A program made the position numbers and the translations under genes. Positions 33,049 through 42,675 of a stretch of 45,456 nt of DNA are shown here, one piece after another; the first letter of the stretch is position 1, and every line of letters begins with the position of its first letter. The stretch spans positions 1 through 45,456 of the forward strand of contig CALBZE010000074.1 of the NCBI GenBank assembly GCA_937889645.1, given 5' to 3'. The notes under the pieces are model-generated. The model saw only the letters and a program-made list of their open reading frames with translations. It was not told the DNA's origin and did not search any database. The DNA comes from an uncultured bacterium (lineage in GTDB: Bacteria > Gemmatimonadota > Gemmatimonadetes > Longimicrobiales > RSA9).

Positions 33049-34245
33049 TCAGTCCGAGCAGCCGAGCGCCGACTCGAGTTCCTCCCTGACCCACGCGTCC
33101 GATTCCACGGACAGACGCGCCGAAAGCGCATGACGAGCCTCGGACGAAGGGATCCGCCCGAGCGCCCATGCGGCGTGGCCGCGCACCAATGGCTCTTCGT
33201 GCGCAAGGGCATCCACGAGCGCCGGAAGCGCCTCCTCGGAGCCCCAGTTGCCGAGGGCGACGGCGACGTTGCGTAGCAGCCCCGCGTATCCGGCGCGCCG
33301 GATGGCGGATCCCGAAAAGCGTCGGTCCCACTCCTCCCGTGACAGCGCCATGAGCTGCGCCAGCGCCGGAGCGACGGCTCCCGCGCGGGGCTCGAAGGCC
33401 GGTTCCGACGCCGGCACGGAGAACTTGCGGGTGAAGGGACACACCTCCTGACAGATGTCGCACCCGAAGATCCGGTTCCCGATCGCCGGGCGCAGCTCGA
33501 CCGGAATCGGGCCGCGGTTCTCGATCGTGAGGTAGGAGATGCAGCGCGTCGCGTCGATGACCGGAGCGCCGTTCGCGTCGCGGCCGAGGAGCGCGCCCGT
33601 CGGGCACGCCGCGACGCACGCGCTGCAACGGCCGCAGCGGTCCGCCTCGAACGGCGCGTCGGGCTCCAGTTCCAGCTCGAGGAGGAGCGTGCCGATGAAG
33701 AAATACGAGCCGCGCCGGGGGTTGATCAGCATGGTGTTGCGGCCGAACCACCCGAGCCCCGCGCGCCGGGCGAGCTCCCTCTCCAGCACCGGCCCCGTGT
33801 CCACGTACGCCCGAGCGGCCGGCAGCTCCCGCCCCACCTCCCCCTCGATCCACCGAAGGAGTTGGAGCAGCTTCTTCTTCATGACCTTGTGGTAGTCCCG
33901 CCCCCAGGCGTACCGCGCGATCACGCCGACATCGGGTCGGGCGGGGCCGGAAGCGCCGGCGCCCGCGCCAGCCCCCGCCGCACCGCCCTCGTCGCCGGCG
34001 TAAAACAGCCCGACCACCACCGCCGACTTCAGCTCGGGCCACGCCGCGCGCGGATCGAGGCGCCGGGCGACGGCGTCGTCGCGCGCCAGGTATTCCATCC
34101 CCCCGTGGCACCCCTCGGCGAGCCACCGCCGATAGAACTCCCCGTGCTCGCTCGCGCGCACCGGCGCGATCCCGACCAGCTCGAACCCGAGCTCCCGCGC
34201 CTTCGCCTTGATCCGTTCGCCAGGCACCACGCTCCCGTCCCGCAT
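33049..34245 (-). CDS. queG: Epoxyqueuosine reductase
   Basis: 398 residues. N-terminal cobalamin-binding reductase domain with YVDTGPVLERELARRAGLGW (catalytic Asp) and GRNTMLINPRRGSYFF; then two [4Fe-4S] clusters, CGRCSACVAACP and CDICQEVCP; then a C-terminal HEAT-like region (about 335-390). It catalyses the last step of queuosine synthesis in tRNA, reducing epoxyqueuosine with a cobalamin cofactor. A Gly/Ala linker around 88-100 is an insertion typical of low-complexity drift. No strong ribosome site at ATG 34245; GTG codons six and seven are alternatives. Confidence 0.95.
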   Translation of the reverse strand: MRDGSVVPGERIKAKARELGFELVGIAPVRASEHGEFYRRWLAEGCHGGMEYLARDDAVARRLDPRAAWPELKSAVVVGLFYAGDEGGAAGAGAGAGASGPARPDVGVIARYAWGRDYHKVMKKKLLQLLRWIEGEVGRELPAARAYVDTGPVLERELARRAGLGWFGRNTMLINPRRGSYFFIGTLLLELELEPDAPFEADRCGRCSACVAACPTGALLGRDANGAPVIDATRCISYLTIENRGPIPVELRPAIGNRIFGCDICQEVCPFTRKFSVPASEPAFEPRAGAVAPALAQLMALSREEWDRRFSGSAIRRAGYAGLLRNVAVALGNWGSEEALPALVDALAHEEPLVRGHAAWALGRIPSSEARHALSARLSVESDAWVREELESALGCSD

Positions 34246-34595
34246 ACGGGGTTGGTACCCGGCGCCTCGAGACGCGGATCCGTGCCCCCGACACCGCGTC
34301 GGACCACGTTTCTGTCACAACACCGGCACCCTGAGGCGTTGCCTTGACGAACACCGTTTCGTCAGAATGCACCTTCACGAACGACGTCGTCGACGGGCCG
34401 GCGACCCCCGTTGCGGGTGGGCGAGACGCACGCTACATCTGCAGCGAAACACCCGGCGCAGCCGGGGCCGGCCTCGACTCTCACTACAACTCGGACCCAC
34501 GTGCCAGGTCCGAGGCGCTTTCCGCGAGCACGGCACGAATGCGTCTATCCGAACTCCTTTTTCCGACTCACCGTATAGGAGGAGGCACACCTGTT
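34246..34595 (+). other. Leader region of the SusC-like gene
   Basis: About 350 bases without a gene. An inverted repeat CTCGGACC / GGTCCGAG (34490-34497 and 34507-34514, nine-base loop) forms a leader hairpin, and a T-rich patch lies near 34550-34562. A TTGACG hexamer at 34344 has no convincing -10. Confidence 0.5.
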
Positions 34596-37500
34596 ATGAG
34601 CAGACGCGCTACAAATCACCTCGCAGCATGGCTGCTGGCTCTCGCCGGCCTGCTGGGCTCGGCGGCGACGGCCGCCGCCCAGACCGGTACGGTGAGGGGC
34701 GCAGTCACCGACGCGACAACCCAGGCGCCGATCGAGGCCGTGGACGTGTACGTCGTCGGCGCCGCGAACGTCCGGACGCTCACGAACGCGCGCGGCGAGT
34801 TCCTGCTGGTCGGCGTCCCGGCGGGGACCGTGACGATCCGCGCGGAGCGGATCGGCTACACCCCCGCGCAGCAGACCGTCACGGTGACGGCGGGCCAGAC
34901 GGCCGTTGTGACGCTGTCGCTCGAATCGAGCGTGATCTCGCTCGACGAGGTCGTCGTCGTCGGCTACGGCACGCAACAGCGGCGGGAGCTGTCGACCTCG
35001 GTCGCCCGGGTGCAGGCGAGCGAGATCACGAACGTCCCGGTCGCGAGCGTCGAAGGGGCGCTCCAGGGCCGTGCGCCGGGCGTCCAGGTCACGCAGAACG
35101 CGGGGAACCCCGGGAACGGGATCACGGTGCGCGTGCGCGGCGCCGCGTCGCTCTCGGCGGGCAACGACCCGCTCTGGGTCATCGACGGCGTGCCGATGCT
35201 GAGCGAGGACTTCTCGCAGGTCGGCGTGGGCGGCCAGGACCTGCGCGCGGTCAGCTCGCTCACGCCCGACGAGATCGAGTCGATCGACATCCTCAAGGAT
35301 GCGGCCGCCGCGGCGATCTACGGCTCGCGCGGCTCGAACGGCGTCATCATCGTGACGACCAAGCGCGGCCGGGCCGGGCTCGGCGGGCCGAACATCACCT
35401 TCAACGCGTACACGGGCGTTCAGCAGCTCGCGCGCAAGCTCGATCTGCTCAACGCCGCCGAGTACATCGAGTACATGAACGAGGGCGCGGTCAACGACGG
35501 GTACGACCCGATCATCGTCCCGCGCGATCAGTTCGACCCGGATCTCCACGACTTCTGGTACGAGCCCGGCGTCGACACGGACTGGCAGGACCTGATCTTC
35601 CGCCGGGCGCCGATCCGCAACATGCAGCTCTCGGCGAGCGGCGGTACGGAGCGGCTGCGCTACTTCATCTCGGGCACGTACTTCGATCAGGAGGGGATCG
35701 CCCGCGGCTCGGGGTACGACCGCGGCTCGGCTCGCCTCAACGTCGACTTCGACGTCAACGACCGCATCTCGGTGCAGACGTCGGTCGGCGTCACCCGTGA
35801 GCTGCACCAGCGGGTCGAGAACGACAACACGATCAACGGCGTGGTCACGAACGTGATCGCGAACCAGCCGTTCATCCCCGCGCGCAACCCCGACGGCTCG
35901 TACACGAGCCCGGCGGACCAGCTCGAGTACACCAACGCGCTCGCGCTCGCCGAGTACAACTCGAACGACACGCGCGTCCTGCGCGCGATCGGGAACGTCG
36001 CCGCCACGATCCGTCTGAGCGACCAGCTCCGGCTGAACTCGCGGGTCGGGATGGACGTGCTCGACCTGCGCGAGCTGGTTTGGGACTCGCCGAAGGTGAT
36101 CGGCACCTACGCGGCCAGCGCCGGCGGCGTCTCGACGATGGCGACGACGAGCGCGAGCCGTTACGTCCTCGAGAACTACCTCACCTGGGACCGCGCTCTC
36201 GGCGTGGGGCAGCTCTCGCTGACCGGCGGTCAGAGCGTCGAGTACAACGACAGCGAAGACATGTACATGGTCGGCGAAGGGTTCGCGACCGACGGGTTCC
36301 GGTACCCCGGCAACGCCGGCGTCATCACGAGCTACGACGCCTCGGCCACGGGGTACAACCTCGTCTCGTTCTTCACGCGGGCCAACCTCTCGCTGCTGGA
36401 CCGCTACTTCTTCACGGCGAGCCTGCGGACGGACGGGTCGTCCCGCTTCGGCCCGAACAACCGCTACGGCGTATTCCCCGCCGGCTCGTTCGCCTGGGCG
36501 CTCACCGATGAGGCGTTTATGGCCGACCTGCGCGACCGGGTCGAGATCAAGCTCCGCGCGAGCTACGGCCTCACGGGGAACCAGGGAATCAGCGACAACT
36601 TCGCCTACATGGGCCGCTACACCCGCGCGAACTACGCGGGCGCGCCGGGCATCGCGCAGACCAGCATCGCGAACCCGAACCTGAAGTGGGAGTCGACCTC
36701 GGAGCTCGACATCGGCGCCGACTTCAGCCTCTTCGGCGGCCGCGCCACGGTCACGGCCGACTACTACATCAAGCAGACGCGCGACCTGCTGATCAGCCGC
36801 CCGATCACGTCGACGAGCGGCCATACGTCCTACTGGGACAACATCGGCGGGATCGAGAACCGCGGCTTCGAGCTGGCGCTGCAGACCGTGAACATCGTCC
36901 CGCGTGAGCCGAACGGGCTGCGCTGGGCGACGACGTTCAACATCTCGACCAACAAGAACAAGGTCACCGAGCTGTACAACGGCGAGCCGTTCAACGCCGG
37001 CCTCTACTCGATCAACCGCATCGAGGAAGGCCAGCCGCTGAGCGCGTTCTACGCCCTCAAGTTCCTCGGCGTCGACCCCGAGACGGGCGAGGCGATCTAC
37101 GAGGACGTCAACGGAGACGGGCAGATCACGGCGGCCGACCGGCAGATCGTCGGCAGCCCGCACCCGGATTACTGGGGCGGCCTGACGAACGAGCTGTCGT
37201 TCAAGGGTGTGGACCTGCGCGCCGTCTTCGAGTTCAGCTACGGCGCCGAGGTCTTCAACGCGATGCGCATCTTCGGCGATGACGGCGGCTATTACTACGA
37301 CAACAAGTTCGGCAACGCCCGGAACCGCTGGCAGAAGCCCGGCGACATCACCAACGAGCCGCGCGCCAGCTACCTCGGCGACTCCGGCGCCCGCCAGGTG
37401 TCGAGCCGCTTCGTCGAGGACGGGTCGTACATTCGTCTCCAGGAGGTCACGCTCGGCTATCGTCTGCCGGCCGCTGTGACGTCGGCGCTGCGACTCAAGA

Positions 37501-37670
37501 ACGCCCGCGTCTACGTCACCGGCCACAACCTCAAGCTGTGGACGGACTACAGCGGCTACGACCCCGACGTCAACAGCAACGGCTCGGGCTCGATCACCGG
37601 GCTCGGCACCGACTTCTACGCCTATCCGCGCACCCGGTCGATCTCGCTGGGGATCTCGGGCGGCTGGTGA
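34596..37670 (+). CDS. SusC/RagA-type TonB-linked outer-membrane transporter
   Basis: 1024 residues: signal peptide (1-28, TAAAQ), CarboxypepD_reg-like domain (30-110), the SusC signature EVVVVGYGTQ (about 125), plug with NDPLWVIDGVPM and IESIDILKDAAAAAIYGSRGSNGVI, then a large barrel that ends in the aromatic SLGISGGW. It imports oligomeric nutrients (glycan or peptide) together with a SusD lipoprotein and TonB energy. ATG 34596 follows GGAGGAGG by about 10 nt. No glycoside hydrolase or anti-sigma gene is next to it, so the substrate cannot be named. Confidence 0.95.
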   Translation: MSRRATNHLAAWLLALAGLLGSAATAAAQTGTVRGAVTDATTQAPIEAVDVYVVGAANVRTLTNARGEFLLVGVPAGTVTIRAERIGYTPAQQTVTVTAGQTAVVTLSLESSVISLDEVVVVGYGTQQRRELSTSVARVQASEITNVPVASVEGALQGRAPGVQVTQNAGNPGNGITVRVRGAASLSAGNDPLWVIDGVPMLSEDFSQVGVGGQDLRAVSSLTPDEIESIDILKDAAAAAIYGSRGSNGVIIVTTKRGRAGLGGPNITFNAYTGVQQLARKLDLLNAAEYIEYMNEGAVNDGYDPIIVPRDQFDPDLHDFWYEPGVDTDWQDLIFRRAPIRNMQLSASGGTERLRYFISGTYFDQEGIARGSGYDRGSARLNVDFDVNDRISVQTSVGVTRELHQRVENDNTINGVVTNVIANQPFIPARNPDGSYTSPADQLEYTNALALAEYNSNDTRVLRAIGNVAATIRLSDQLRLNSRVGMDVLDLRELVWDSPKVIGTYAASAGGVSTMATTSASRYVLENYLTWDRALGVGQLSLTGGQSVEYNDSEDMYMVGEGFATDGFRYPGNAGVITSYDASATGYNLVSFFTRANLSLLDRYFFTASLRTDGSSRFGPNNRYGVFPAGSFAWALTDEAFMADLRDRVEIKLRASYGLTGNQGISDNFAYMGRYTRANYAGAPGIAQTSIANPNLKWESTSELDIGADFSLFGGRATVTADYYIKQTRDLLISRPITSTSGHTSYWDNIGGIENRGFELALQTVNIVPREPNGLRWATTFNISTNKNKVTELYNGEPFNAGLYSINRIEEGQPLSAFYALKFLGVDPETGEAIYEDVNGDGQITAADRQIVGSPHPDYWGGLTNELSFKGVDLRAVFEFSYGAEVFNAMRIFGDDGGYYYDNKFGNARNRWQKPGDITNEPRASYLGDSGARQVSSRFVEDGSYIRLQEVTLGYRLPAAVTSALRLKNARVYVTGHNLKLWTDYSGYDPDVNSNGSGSITGLGTDFYAYPRTRSISLGISGGW

Positions 37671-37706
37671 CACGGCGGCAACGGACGATTCACTCGGATA
37701 ACGAAC

Positions 37707-39041
37707 ATGGGACGAAACATGAGAAAGACATACCTGTTCCCGGTGCTGCTCGTCGGGCTCGCCGCGTGTGACTCGGTGCTCGACGTCGAGCCGACGACCG
37801 CGGTCTCCGAGGACCGTGCCATCGTCGACGAGGCCAGCGCCCGCGCCGCCCTCGCCGGCGTCTACGACGCGCTGACCGACGACCTGTACTATGGAGGCGA
37901 CTTCCTCTACTTCACCGACCTCTCGTCCGACGACGTGAGGCACTCCGGCACGTTCGCCGCGTTCGGCGATGCCGACAGGCACCAGCTCCGGGCGGACAAC
38001 GGCACCGTCGATGGGATCTGGACCGCGATCTATCGCGCGATCGGGCGGGCCAACTCGCTGATCCAGCGTCTGCCCGACATCGAAATGGCCGCCTCCACGC
38101 GCAACCAGATGCTGGGCGAGGCCTATTTCATCCGGGCGCTCTCGTACCACAACCTGGTGAAGCTCTGGGGCGGCGTGCCGCTTCGCCTGGAGCCGCCGGC
38201 GGATCCCGAGGAGGCGTCACAGATCGCGCGTAGCACGGTCGAGCAGGTGTACGAACAGATCCTCGACGACCTCGCGACCGCCGAGTCGCTCCTCTCGAAC
38301 GAGTCGCAACCGCGCAGCGCGTCGCTCGGCGCCGTGAACGCGCTCCGCAGCAGGGTCTACCTCTATCTCGGCCAGTGGCAGAACGTGGTCGACGCGGCCG
38401 ACGAGGTGCTCGAGCTGGGTTACGCGCTCGCGCCGAAGTTCAGCGACCTGTTCGACCCGGACGGCGCGTCGACCGACGAGGACATCTTCCGGCTGAGCTT
38501 CACGCCGCAGGAGTTCAACTACATCGGCTACTACTACCTGAGCCGGCGTAACGGCGGCCGGTACGAGGTCGCGCCGGAGGACGCACTGATCGATCTCTTC
38601 GATCCGGCGGACGAGCGGTTCGCCTGGTCGATCGGTTGGGATGAGGCGGGGAACGTCAATGCGACGAAGTACCCGACACCGGCCGGCGCGGAGGACGTCC
38701 ACGTCATCCGCCTCGCCGAGGTGATCCTCAACCGCGCCGAAGCGCTCGCGCGCCTGGGCGGCAACGCCAACCTCCAGGAGGCCATCGCCGCGTACAACCT
38801 GATCCGCGTGCGTGCGGGCCTGCCCGCGCACACCTTCGGCGTCGACGTCACCAACCAGGCGGAGGTGCTCGCGGAGGTCCGGCTGCAGCGGCGCCTCGAG
38901 CTCGCCTTCGAGGGCGACCGCTTCGCCGACATGGTCCGGGCCGGCGAGGCCGGCGCGATCCCGGAGACGCAGCGGCTCTACCCGATCCCGCAGTCCGAGA
39001 TCGACGTGGCGCCGAATCTCACGCAGAACCCCGGCTACTGA
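37707..39041 (+). CDS. SusD/RagB-type nutrient-binding outer-membrane lipoprotein
   Basis: 444 residues with lipobox LVGLAAC (Cys21) and a TPR-rich SusD fold: LAGVYDAL near the N-terminus, IWTAIYRAIGRANSLIQ, GEAYFIRALSYHNLVKLWGGVPL, and the C-terminal LAEVILNRAEALARLG, RRLELAFEGDRFADMVR and YPIPQSEIDVAPNLTQNPGY. It caps the SusC transporter 36 nt upstream in the same operon. ATG 37719 (MRKTYLF) is an alternative start with a tidier signal. Confidence 0.95.
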   Translation: MGRNMRKTYLFPVLLVGLAACDSVLDVEPTTAVSEDRAIVDEASARAALAGVYDALTDDLYYGGDFLYFTDLSSDDVRHSGTFAAFGDADRHQLRADNGTVDGIWTAIYRAIGRANSLIQRLPDIEMAASTRNQMLGEAYFIRALSYHNLVKLWGGVPLRLEPPADPEEASQIARSTVEQVYEQILDDLATAESLLSNESQPRSASLGAVNALRSRVYLYLGQWQNVVDAADEVLELGYALAPKFSDLFDPDGASTDEDIFRLSFTPQEFNYIGYYYLSRRNGGRYEVAPEDALIDLFDPADERFAWSIGWDEAGNVNATKYPTPAGAEDVHVIRLAEVILNRAEALARLGGNANLQEAIAAYNLIRVRAGLPAHTFGVDVTNQAEVLAEVRLQRRLELAFEGDRFADMVRAGEAGAIPETQRLYPIPQSEIDVAPNLTQNPGY

Positions 39042-39063
39042 GGCGGGGTCGCGCGCTGGAGTC

Positions 39064-39101
39064 GGGGCGGCCGGCGAACGCCGGCCGCCCCTTCCTTCTT
39101 T
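39064..39101 (+). terminator. Strong intrinsic terminator of the SusC/SusD operon
   Basis: GGGGCGGCCGGCG and CGCCGGCCGCCCC are perfect complements (39064-39076 and 39079-39091), giving an 11- to 13-bp GC stem, followed by TTCCTTCTTT. It begins 22 nt after the SusD stop. Confidence 0.85.
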
Positions 39102-39198
39102 CGCTCGCCGGTTTCGCCCCCTGCCGCCCGCGCCCACTCCGTCGTCCACCCCACCCGGCCGCCCGCCGGCCCTTCGACGCCACCCGCACCCAGGCGCC

Positions 39199-39259
39199 GC
39201 CCCCCCAGCCCCCACCCCCCAACCCCCAACCCCCCCCACTTTACCCCCCCCCCCTCCCC
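39199..39259. repeat. C-run tract between the SusD terminator and mqnD
   Basis: Seven runs of five or more C separated by AG, A, AA and TTTA words (including CCCCCAACCCCCC), 55-115 nt upstream of mqnD. The minus strand has many G-runs and could form a G-quadruplex; the plus strand could form an i-motif. The flanking 39102-39198 holds C-rich unique sequence and no gene. Confidence 0.75.
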
Positions 39260-39313
39260 GCCTATGATCCCCGCCGTTCGATCGAGCAGAACCGTATTCC
39301 CGGACGAGAGATC

Positions 39314-40150
39314 ATGCCCCGTACGATCCGCGTCGCGCATTCGCCCGATTCCGACGACGCGTTCATGTTCTACGGCCTCGCCAGCGGCGCGGTCGAGACC
39401 GGCGATCTGGAGTACATCCACGAGCTGCAGGACATCGAGACGCTGAACCGCCGCGCGCTCGCCGGCGAGCTGGAGGTCACCGCGGTCTCGATCCACGCGT
39501 ACGCCTACCTGGCCGACAAGTACATCCTGCTCCCGCACGGCGCCTCGATGGGCGAGGGGTACGGGCCGCGGCTCGTCGCTCGGGAGCCGATGGAACGCGA
39601 CGACCTGCGCGGCAAGAAGATCGCCGTGCCGGGCACCATGACGTCGGCGTTCCTCGCGCTGAAGCTCTACTTCCCCCAGGCCGACACCGTCGTCGTCCCG
39701 TTCGACCAGATCATCGAGCACGTGAAGGACGGCCGCGTCGACGTCGGGCTGATCATCCACGAAGGGCAGCTCACGTACAAGGACGAGGGGCTGCACCTGA
39801 TCGCCGACATGGGCGAGTGGTGGGCGTCGGAGACCGGCGGGCTGCCGCTGCCGCTCGGCGGAAACGTCGTCCGTCGCGATCTCGGCCCGGAGTTGATCGC
39901 GCGGATCTCGGCGCACCTGCGGGAGTCGATCGCCTACAGCCTGGCCAACCGGGCGGCCGCGCTCGAGCACGCGATCCAGTACGGTCGCGGCCTCGACGAG
40001 TCGCGCACCGACGAGTTCGTCGGGATGTACGTCAACCCGCGGACGCTCGACTACGGCCCCGACGGCCGCAGCGCGGTGCAGCTCTTCCTCGACCGGGGTT
40101 ACGAGGCCGGCCTGATCCCCAACCGGATCACCGTCGAATGGGCGCCGTGA
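39314..40150 (+). CDS. mqnD: 1,4-dihydroxy-6-naphthoate synthase of the futalosine menaquinone pathway
   Basis: 278 residues, periplasmic-binding-protein-like fold without a signal peptide. AHSPDSDDAFMFYGL at the N-terminus and IIHEGQLTY (about 153-161) are typical of MqnD, and less so of MqnA. It converts cyclic dehypoxanthinyl futalosine to 1,4-dihydroxy-6-naphthoate, so the organism probably makes menaquinone by the futalosine route. GAGAGAT lies just before ATG. Other mqn genes are not in the window. The 3' end overlaps the convergent GT2 gene by 23 bp. Confidence 0.93.
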   Translation: MPRTIRVAHSPDSDDAFMFYGLASGAVETGDLEYIHELQDIETLNRRALAGELEVTAVSIHAYAYLADKYILLPHGASMGEGYGPRLVAREPMERDDLRGKKIAVPGTMTSAFLALKLYFPQADTVVVPFDQIIEHVKDGRVDVGLIIHEGQLTYKDEGLHLIADMGEWWASETGGLPLPLGGNVVRRDLGPELIARISAHLRESIAYSLANRAAALEHAIQYGRGLDESRTDEFVGMYVNPRTLDYGPDGRSAVQLFLDRGYEAGLIPNRITVEWAP

Positions 40151-41291
40151 CGCCGTAGCGGCGCCCTTTCCACTCGATCCGTCGTCCTCGCCACCCGCTC
40201 CGCGCGAAGATGAAGGCGGCGACGAGGGCGGCGAGCGGGTACAGCAGGACGTGGATCCGGAGCACGCCGTAGCGCGCGTAGGCGAGGAGCCAGAAGAGGA
40301 CGGAGGCGGCGGTCGCGGCGGCGGACCATCCCACCACGAGGTCGCTCGACGGCGCATCGAGCATCAGCGCGACCGCCAACGCCACCGGCGGCGCCACCCA
40401 CATGAGGAGGAACCACGCGGCGACGAGGTAGGGGAGCGCCGGGCGCAGCCACCGCGGGACCGTCTGCCGCCCGCCTGTCGCAACGTTTTTCGACCACCCA
40501 TCCAGGATCTCGCGGAGCGACGCGTACATCCGCGTCGACATCAGCTCCTCGGCGTGCGCGATCAGCATGCGACGCCCCGCGGCGACCGTCCGCTGGGCGA
40601 GCCGCAGGTCCTCGGCGACCTCGCCGCGCACGCCTTCGTGCCCGCCGATCGCCTCGTACGCCTCGCGTCGCATCAGGATGAACTGCCCGTTCGCGATCAC
40701 GTCCAGCGGGTTGCGGGCCCGGCCGATCCGGCGCGCACTGCCGTAGCGCAGCATGATCGCGACCAGGAACTGCGGCATGACGAGCCGCTCCCAGAAGCTC
40801 GCCAGGACCTGCCGCGGCAGGACCGTGACCAGGTCGACGCCCGCGGCCTCCATCGCCGCGACGGCGTGGCCGAGCAGGTCCGGCTCGTGCCGCGTGTCCG
40901 CGTCGGTGAAGAGAAGCAGCTCGCCCCGCGCGTGGCGGTACCCCTGCCAGCACGCCCACGGCTTGCCGAACCACCCCTCCGGGAGCGCCTCGCCCGTAAC
41001 GACCCGGACGTTCTCCACGCCGCGCTCCACGAGCGCCGACAGGATCTCGCCCGTGCCGTCCTCGCTGCGGTCGTCGACGACGATGACCTCGTAGTTCCGA
41101 TACCTCGTCCGCAGCAGCGTGCGCAGGCACCAGACGATGTGCGACGCCTCGTTGCGCGCCGGGACGACGATCGAGACGAGCGGCCCGTCCGTCGCCGGGC
41201 CATAGTCCCGCAGCCGAGGCCGGCGACGGTAGAGCAGCGGTATGAAACCGAGGAACGCGATCCAGGGGAGCGTCGCGAGCAGTAGCGCCAT
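40128..41291 (-). CDS. Membrane-anchored family 2 glycosyltransferase
   Basis: 387 residues. One N-terminal TM (1-20), a GT-A catalytic domain with VSIVVPARNEASHI, VIVVDDRSEDGT, EGWFGKPWACWQG, the DAD motif in LLFTDADTRHEP, and acceptor motif RGEVAEDLRLAQR, then three or four TMs (about 285-370). The GWxGKxWAxWQG wording occurs in HpnB and carotenoid-linked transferases, so a lipid or terpenoid acceptor is possible, but no hpn or crt genes are adjacent. Ribosome site at ATG 41291 is weak. Confidence 0.88.
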   Translation of the reverse strand: MALLLATLPWIAFLGFIPLLYRRRPRLRDYGPATDGPLVSIVVPARNEASHIVWCLRTLLRTRYRNYEVIVVDDRSEDGTGEILSALVERGVENVRVVTGEALPEGWFGKPWACWQGYRHARGELLLFTDADTRHEPDLLGHAVAAMEAAGVDLVTVLPRQVLASFWERLVMPQFLVAIMLRYGSARRIGRARNPLDVIANGQFILMRREAYEAIGGHEGVRGEVAEDLRLAQRTVAAGRRMLIAHAEELMSTRMYASLREILDGWSKNVATGGRQTVPRWLRPALPYLVAAWFLLMWVAPPVALAVALMLDAPSSDLVVGWSAAATAASVLFWLLAYARYGVLRIHVLLYPLAALVAAFIFARSGWRGRRIEWKGRRYGVTAPIRR

Positions 41292-41490
41292 GCGTCGGAA
41301 GCTAAGAGAGGCGGCGGAACGGCGCCATGGACCGAGACGACGTCGCGTACGTCAATGGCGCGCTTGCCCGACGACCGTCCCGCGGTCCGGGGCCGCGGCG
41401 TCGTCTCCCCTTGCCGCGGCTCGGCGCGCCGCGGTACCTTCGCGCCGCGATCGATACGCCCCGGGGCGTCACGTCGTCTCGAGACCCCAG

Positions 41491-41850
41491 ATGAAGATGA
41501 GCGAACCGAACCGCGCCGGTTCGACCGGGATCACCATCCGCGACGCGCAGCGCGCCGTCGACGCCTGGATCTCCCAGTTCGAAGAGGGATACTGGCCGCC
41601 ACTCTCCAACCTCGCCCGCCTCATCGAAGAGGTCGGCGAGCTGGCGAGGGAGCTGAACCACCGCTACGGCCACAAGCCGAAGAAGCCCGGTGAGCCCGAG
41701 CAGGACCTCGCGCTCGAGCTGGCGGACATCCTCTTCGTGATCGTCACGATCGCGAACGAGCAGCAGATCGATCTCGAGGAGGCGTTCGGGCGCGTCCTGG
41801 AGAAGTACCGCGTCCGCGACGCGCAACGCTGGACGCGGAAGGAGAGCTAG
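41491..41850 (+). CDS. MazG-like nucleotide pyrophosphohydrolase
   Basis: 119 residues. The helical MazG core contains LARLIEEVGELARELNHRYG and DLALELADILFVIVTIANEQ, giving the EExxE and ExxD magnesium-binding acidic residues. Members of this short group (YpjD-like) hydrolyse non-canonical or excess NTPs. A short linker with GHKPKKPGEPEQ separates the two motif helices. ATG 41491 or the adjacent 41497 may be used. The 3' end overlaps the convergent NUDIX gene by 4 bp. Confidence 0.9.
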   Translation: MKMSEPNRAGSTGITIRDAQRAVDAWISQFEEGYWPPLSNLARLIEEVGELARELNHRYGHKPKKPGEPEQDLALELADILFVIVTIANEQQIDLEEAFGRVLEKYRVRDAQRWTRKES

Positions 41851-42413
41851 CCGGCTCCGGCCACGCCGGCCCCCGCGAGCTTCCACATGCACCACGTCAC
41901 GACCGCGAGCGCGTGACGGATCCGCCCCTCGGCCACCCACCGGTCCACCTCGTCGACCGTCGCGACACGGACGTGGATGTCCTCGCCCTCGTCCTGCGCC
42001 TGCTCGCCCGCCCACCGGCAACCCCAGGCGTGGACGACATGGAGCCGGTTGTTCTGCAGCGCCGGGTTCGGGTCCAGCTCCGCCACGTGCACGCATTGGG
42101 CGGCCCGGTACCCCGTCTCCTCGGCCACCTCCCGCATCCCGGCCCCGCACGGGTCCTCGCCGGGCTCGATGATCCCCGCGGGGAACTCCAGCGTGACCTC
42201 CCGTGTCCCGAAGCGGAACTGCTCGACCAGGACGATCCGGCCGTCCTCCGTCTGCGGGACCACGTTCACCCAGTCCTTCATCTCGAGGACGTGCCGGTCC
42301 AGCAGCGCGCCCGTCCGCGGCGAACGCACCGCGTCCCGCCGGACCCGGAAGATCCCGTAGTCCCCGACGAGCTGCGACCCTTCCCGCGCCCACGCCTCCG
42401 GCTTCTTCGCCAT
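41847..42413 (-). CDS. NUDIX hydrolase, ADP-ribose pyrophosphatase-like
   Basis: 188 residues with a complete NUDIX box, GIIEPGEDPCGAGMREVAEETG, near residues 80-101 (split here: GIIEPGE then REVAEETG), preceded by VVPQTEDGRIVLVEQFRFG and followed by NNRLHVVHAWGC. Layout and length match NudF/YffH-type ADP-sugar pyrophosphatases. ATG 42413 has GGGAA about 6 nt upstream. Two more frames upstream are not supported. Convergent with the MazG-like gene: two nucleotide-sanitising enzymes side by side. Confidence 0.9.
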   Translation of the reverse strand: MAKKPEAWAREGSQLVGDYGIFRVRRDAVRSPRTGALLDRHVLEMKDWVNVVPQTEDGRIVLVEQFRFGTREVTLEFPAGIIEPGEDPCGAGMREVAEETGYRAAQCVHVAELDPNPALQNNRLHVVHAWGCRWAGEQAQDEGEDIHVRVATVDEVDRWVAEGRIRHALAVVTWCMWKLAGAGVAGAG

Positions 42414-42520
42414 TCCGTTTCCCGATCCCTCGAGCGCGCCGCCCCACCACGCCGCGACGTGCGCCCGGGACAGCCTTTCCCGGACGAACCCGGCCGCCTC
42501 GGCGCCGGGGGCGGTCGCGC

Positions 42521-42664
42521 CTAGAATATGAACGACAGCACCAGGATCACGAGCCCGATCACCAGGATCAGCCACGCCGCGCTCCGCAGCGCCGACCACA
42601 CGCCGCCGAACCCGAGCAGCGCCAGCAGGATCAACAGGATCGCCAGGATCAGCAACACGTCCAT
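42521..42664 (-). CDS. Small membrane protein, DUF1328-like
   Basis: 47 residues, two hydrophobic helices joined by LGFGGVWSALRSAAW. The LLGFGGV-x3-AR-xAA pattern resembles DUF1328 (YtjA-type) small membrane proteins. GGAGGG lies 8 nt before ATG, a convincing start. A strong hairpin (42676-42710) ends in the ribosome site. Confidence 0.78.
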   Translation of the reverse strand: MDVLLILAILLILLALLGFGGVWSALRSAAWLILVIGLVILVLSFIF

Positions 42665-42675
42665 CCGGAAGCCCT

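Noticed and set aside
34344..34349. TTGACG as -35 of the SusC/SusD promoter
   Set aside because: No acceptable -10 lies 16-18 bases downstream.
34545..38150. 1201-codon open frame on the minus strand opposite SusC/SusD
   Set aside because: It is an antisense shadow: its translation is Arg/Val/Asp-rich low complexity with no domain, while the plus strand has complete SusC and SusD motifs.
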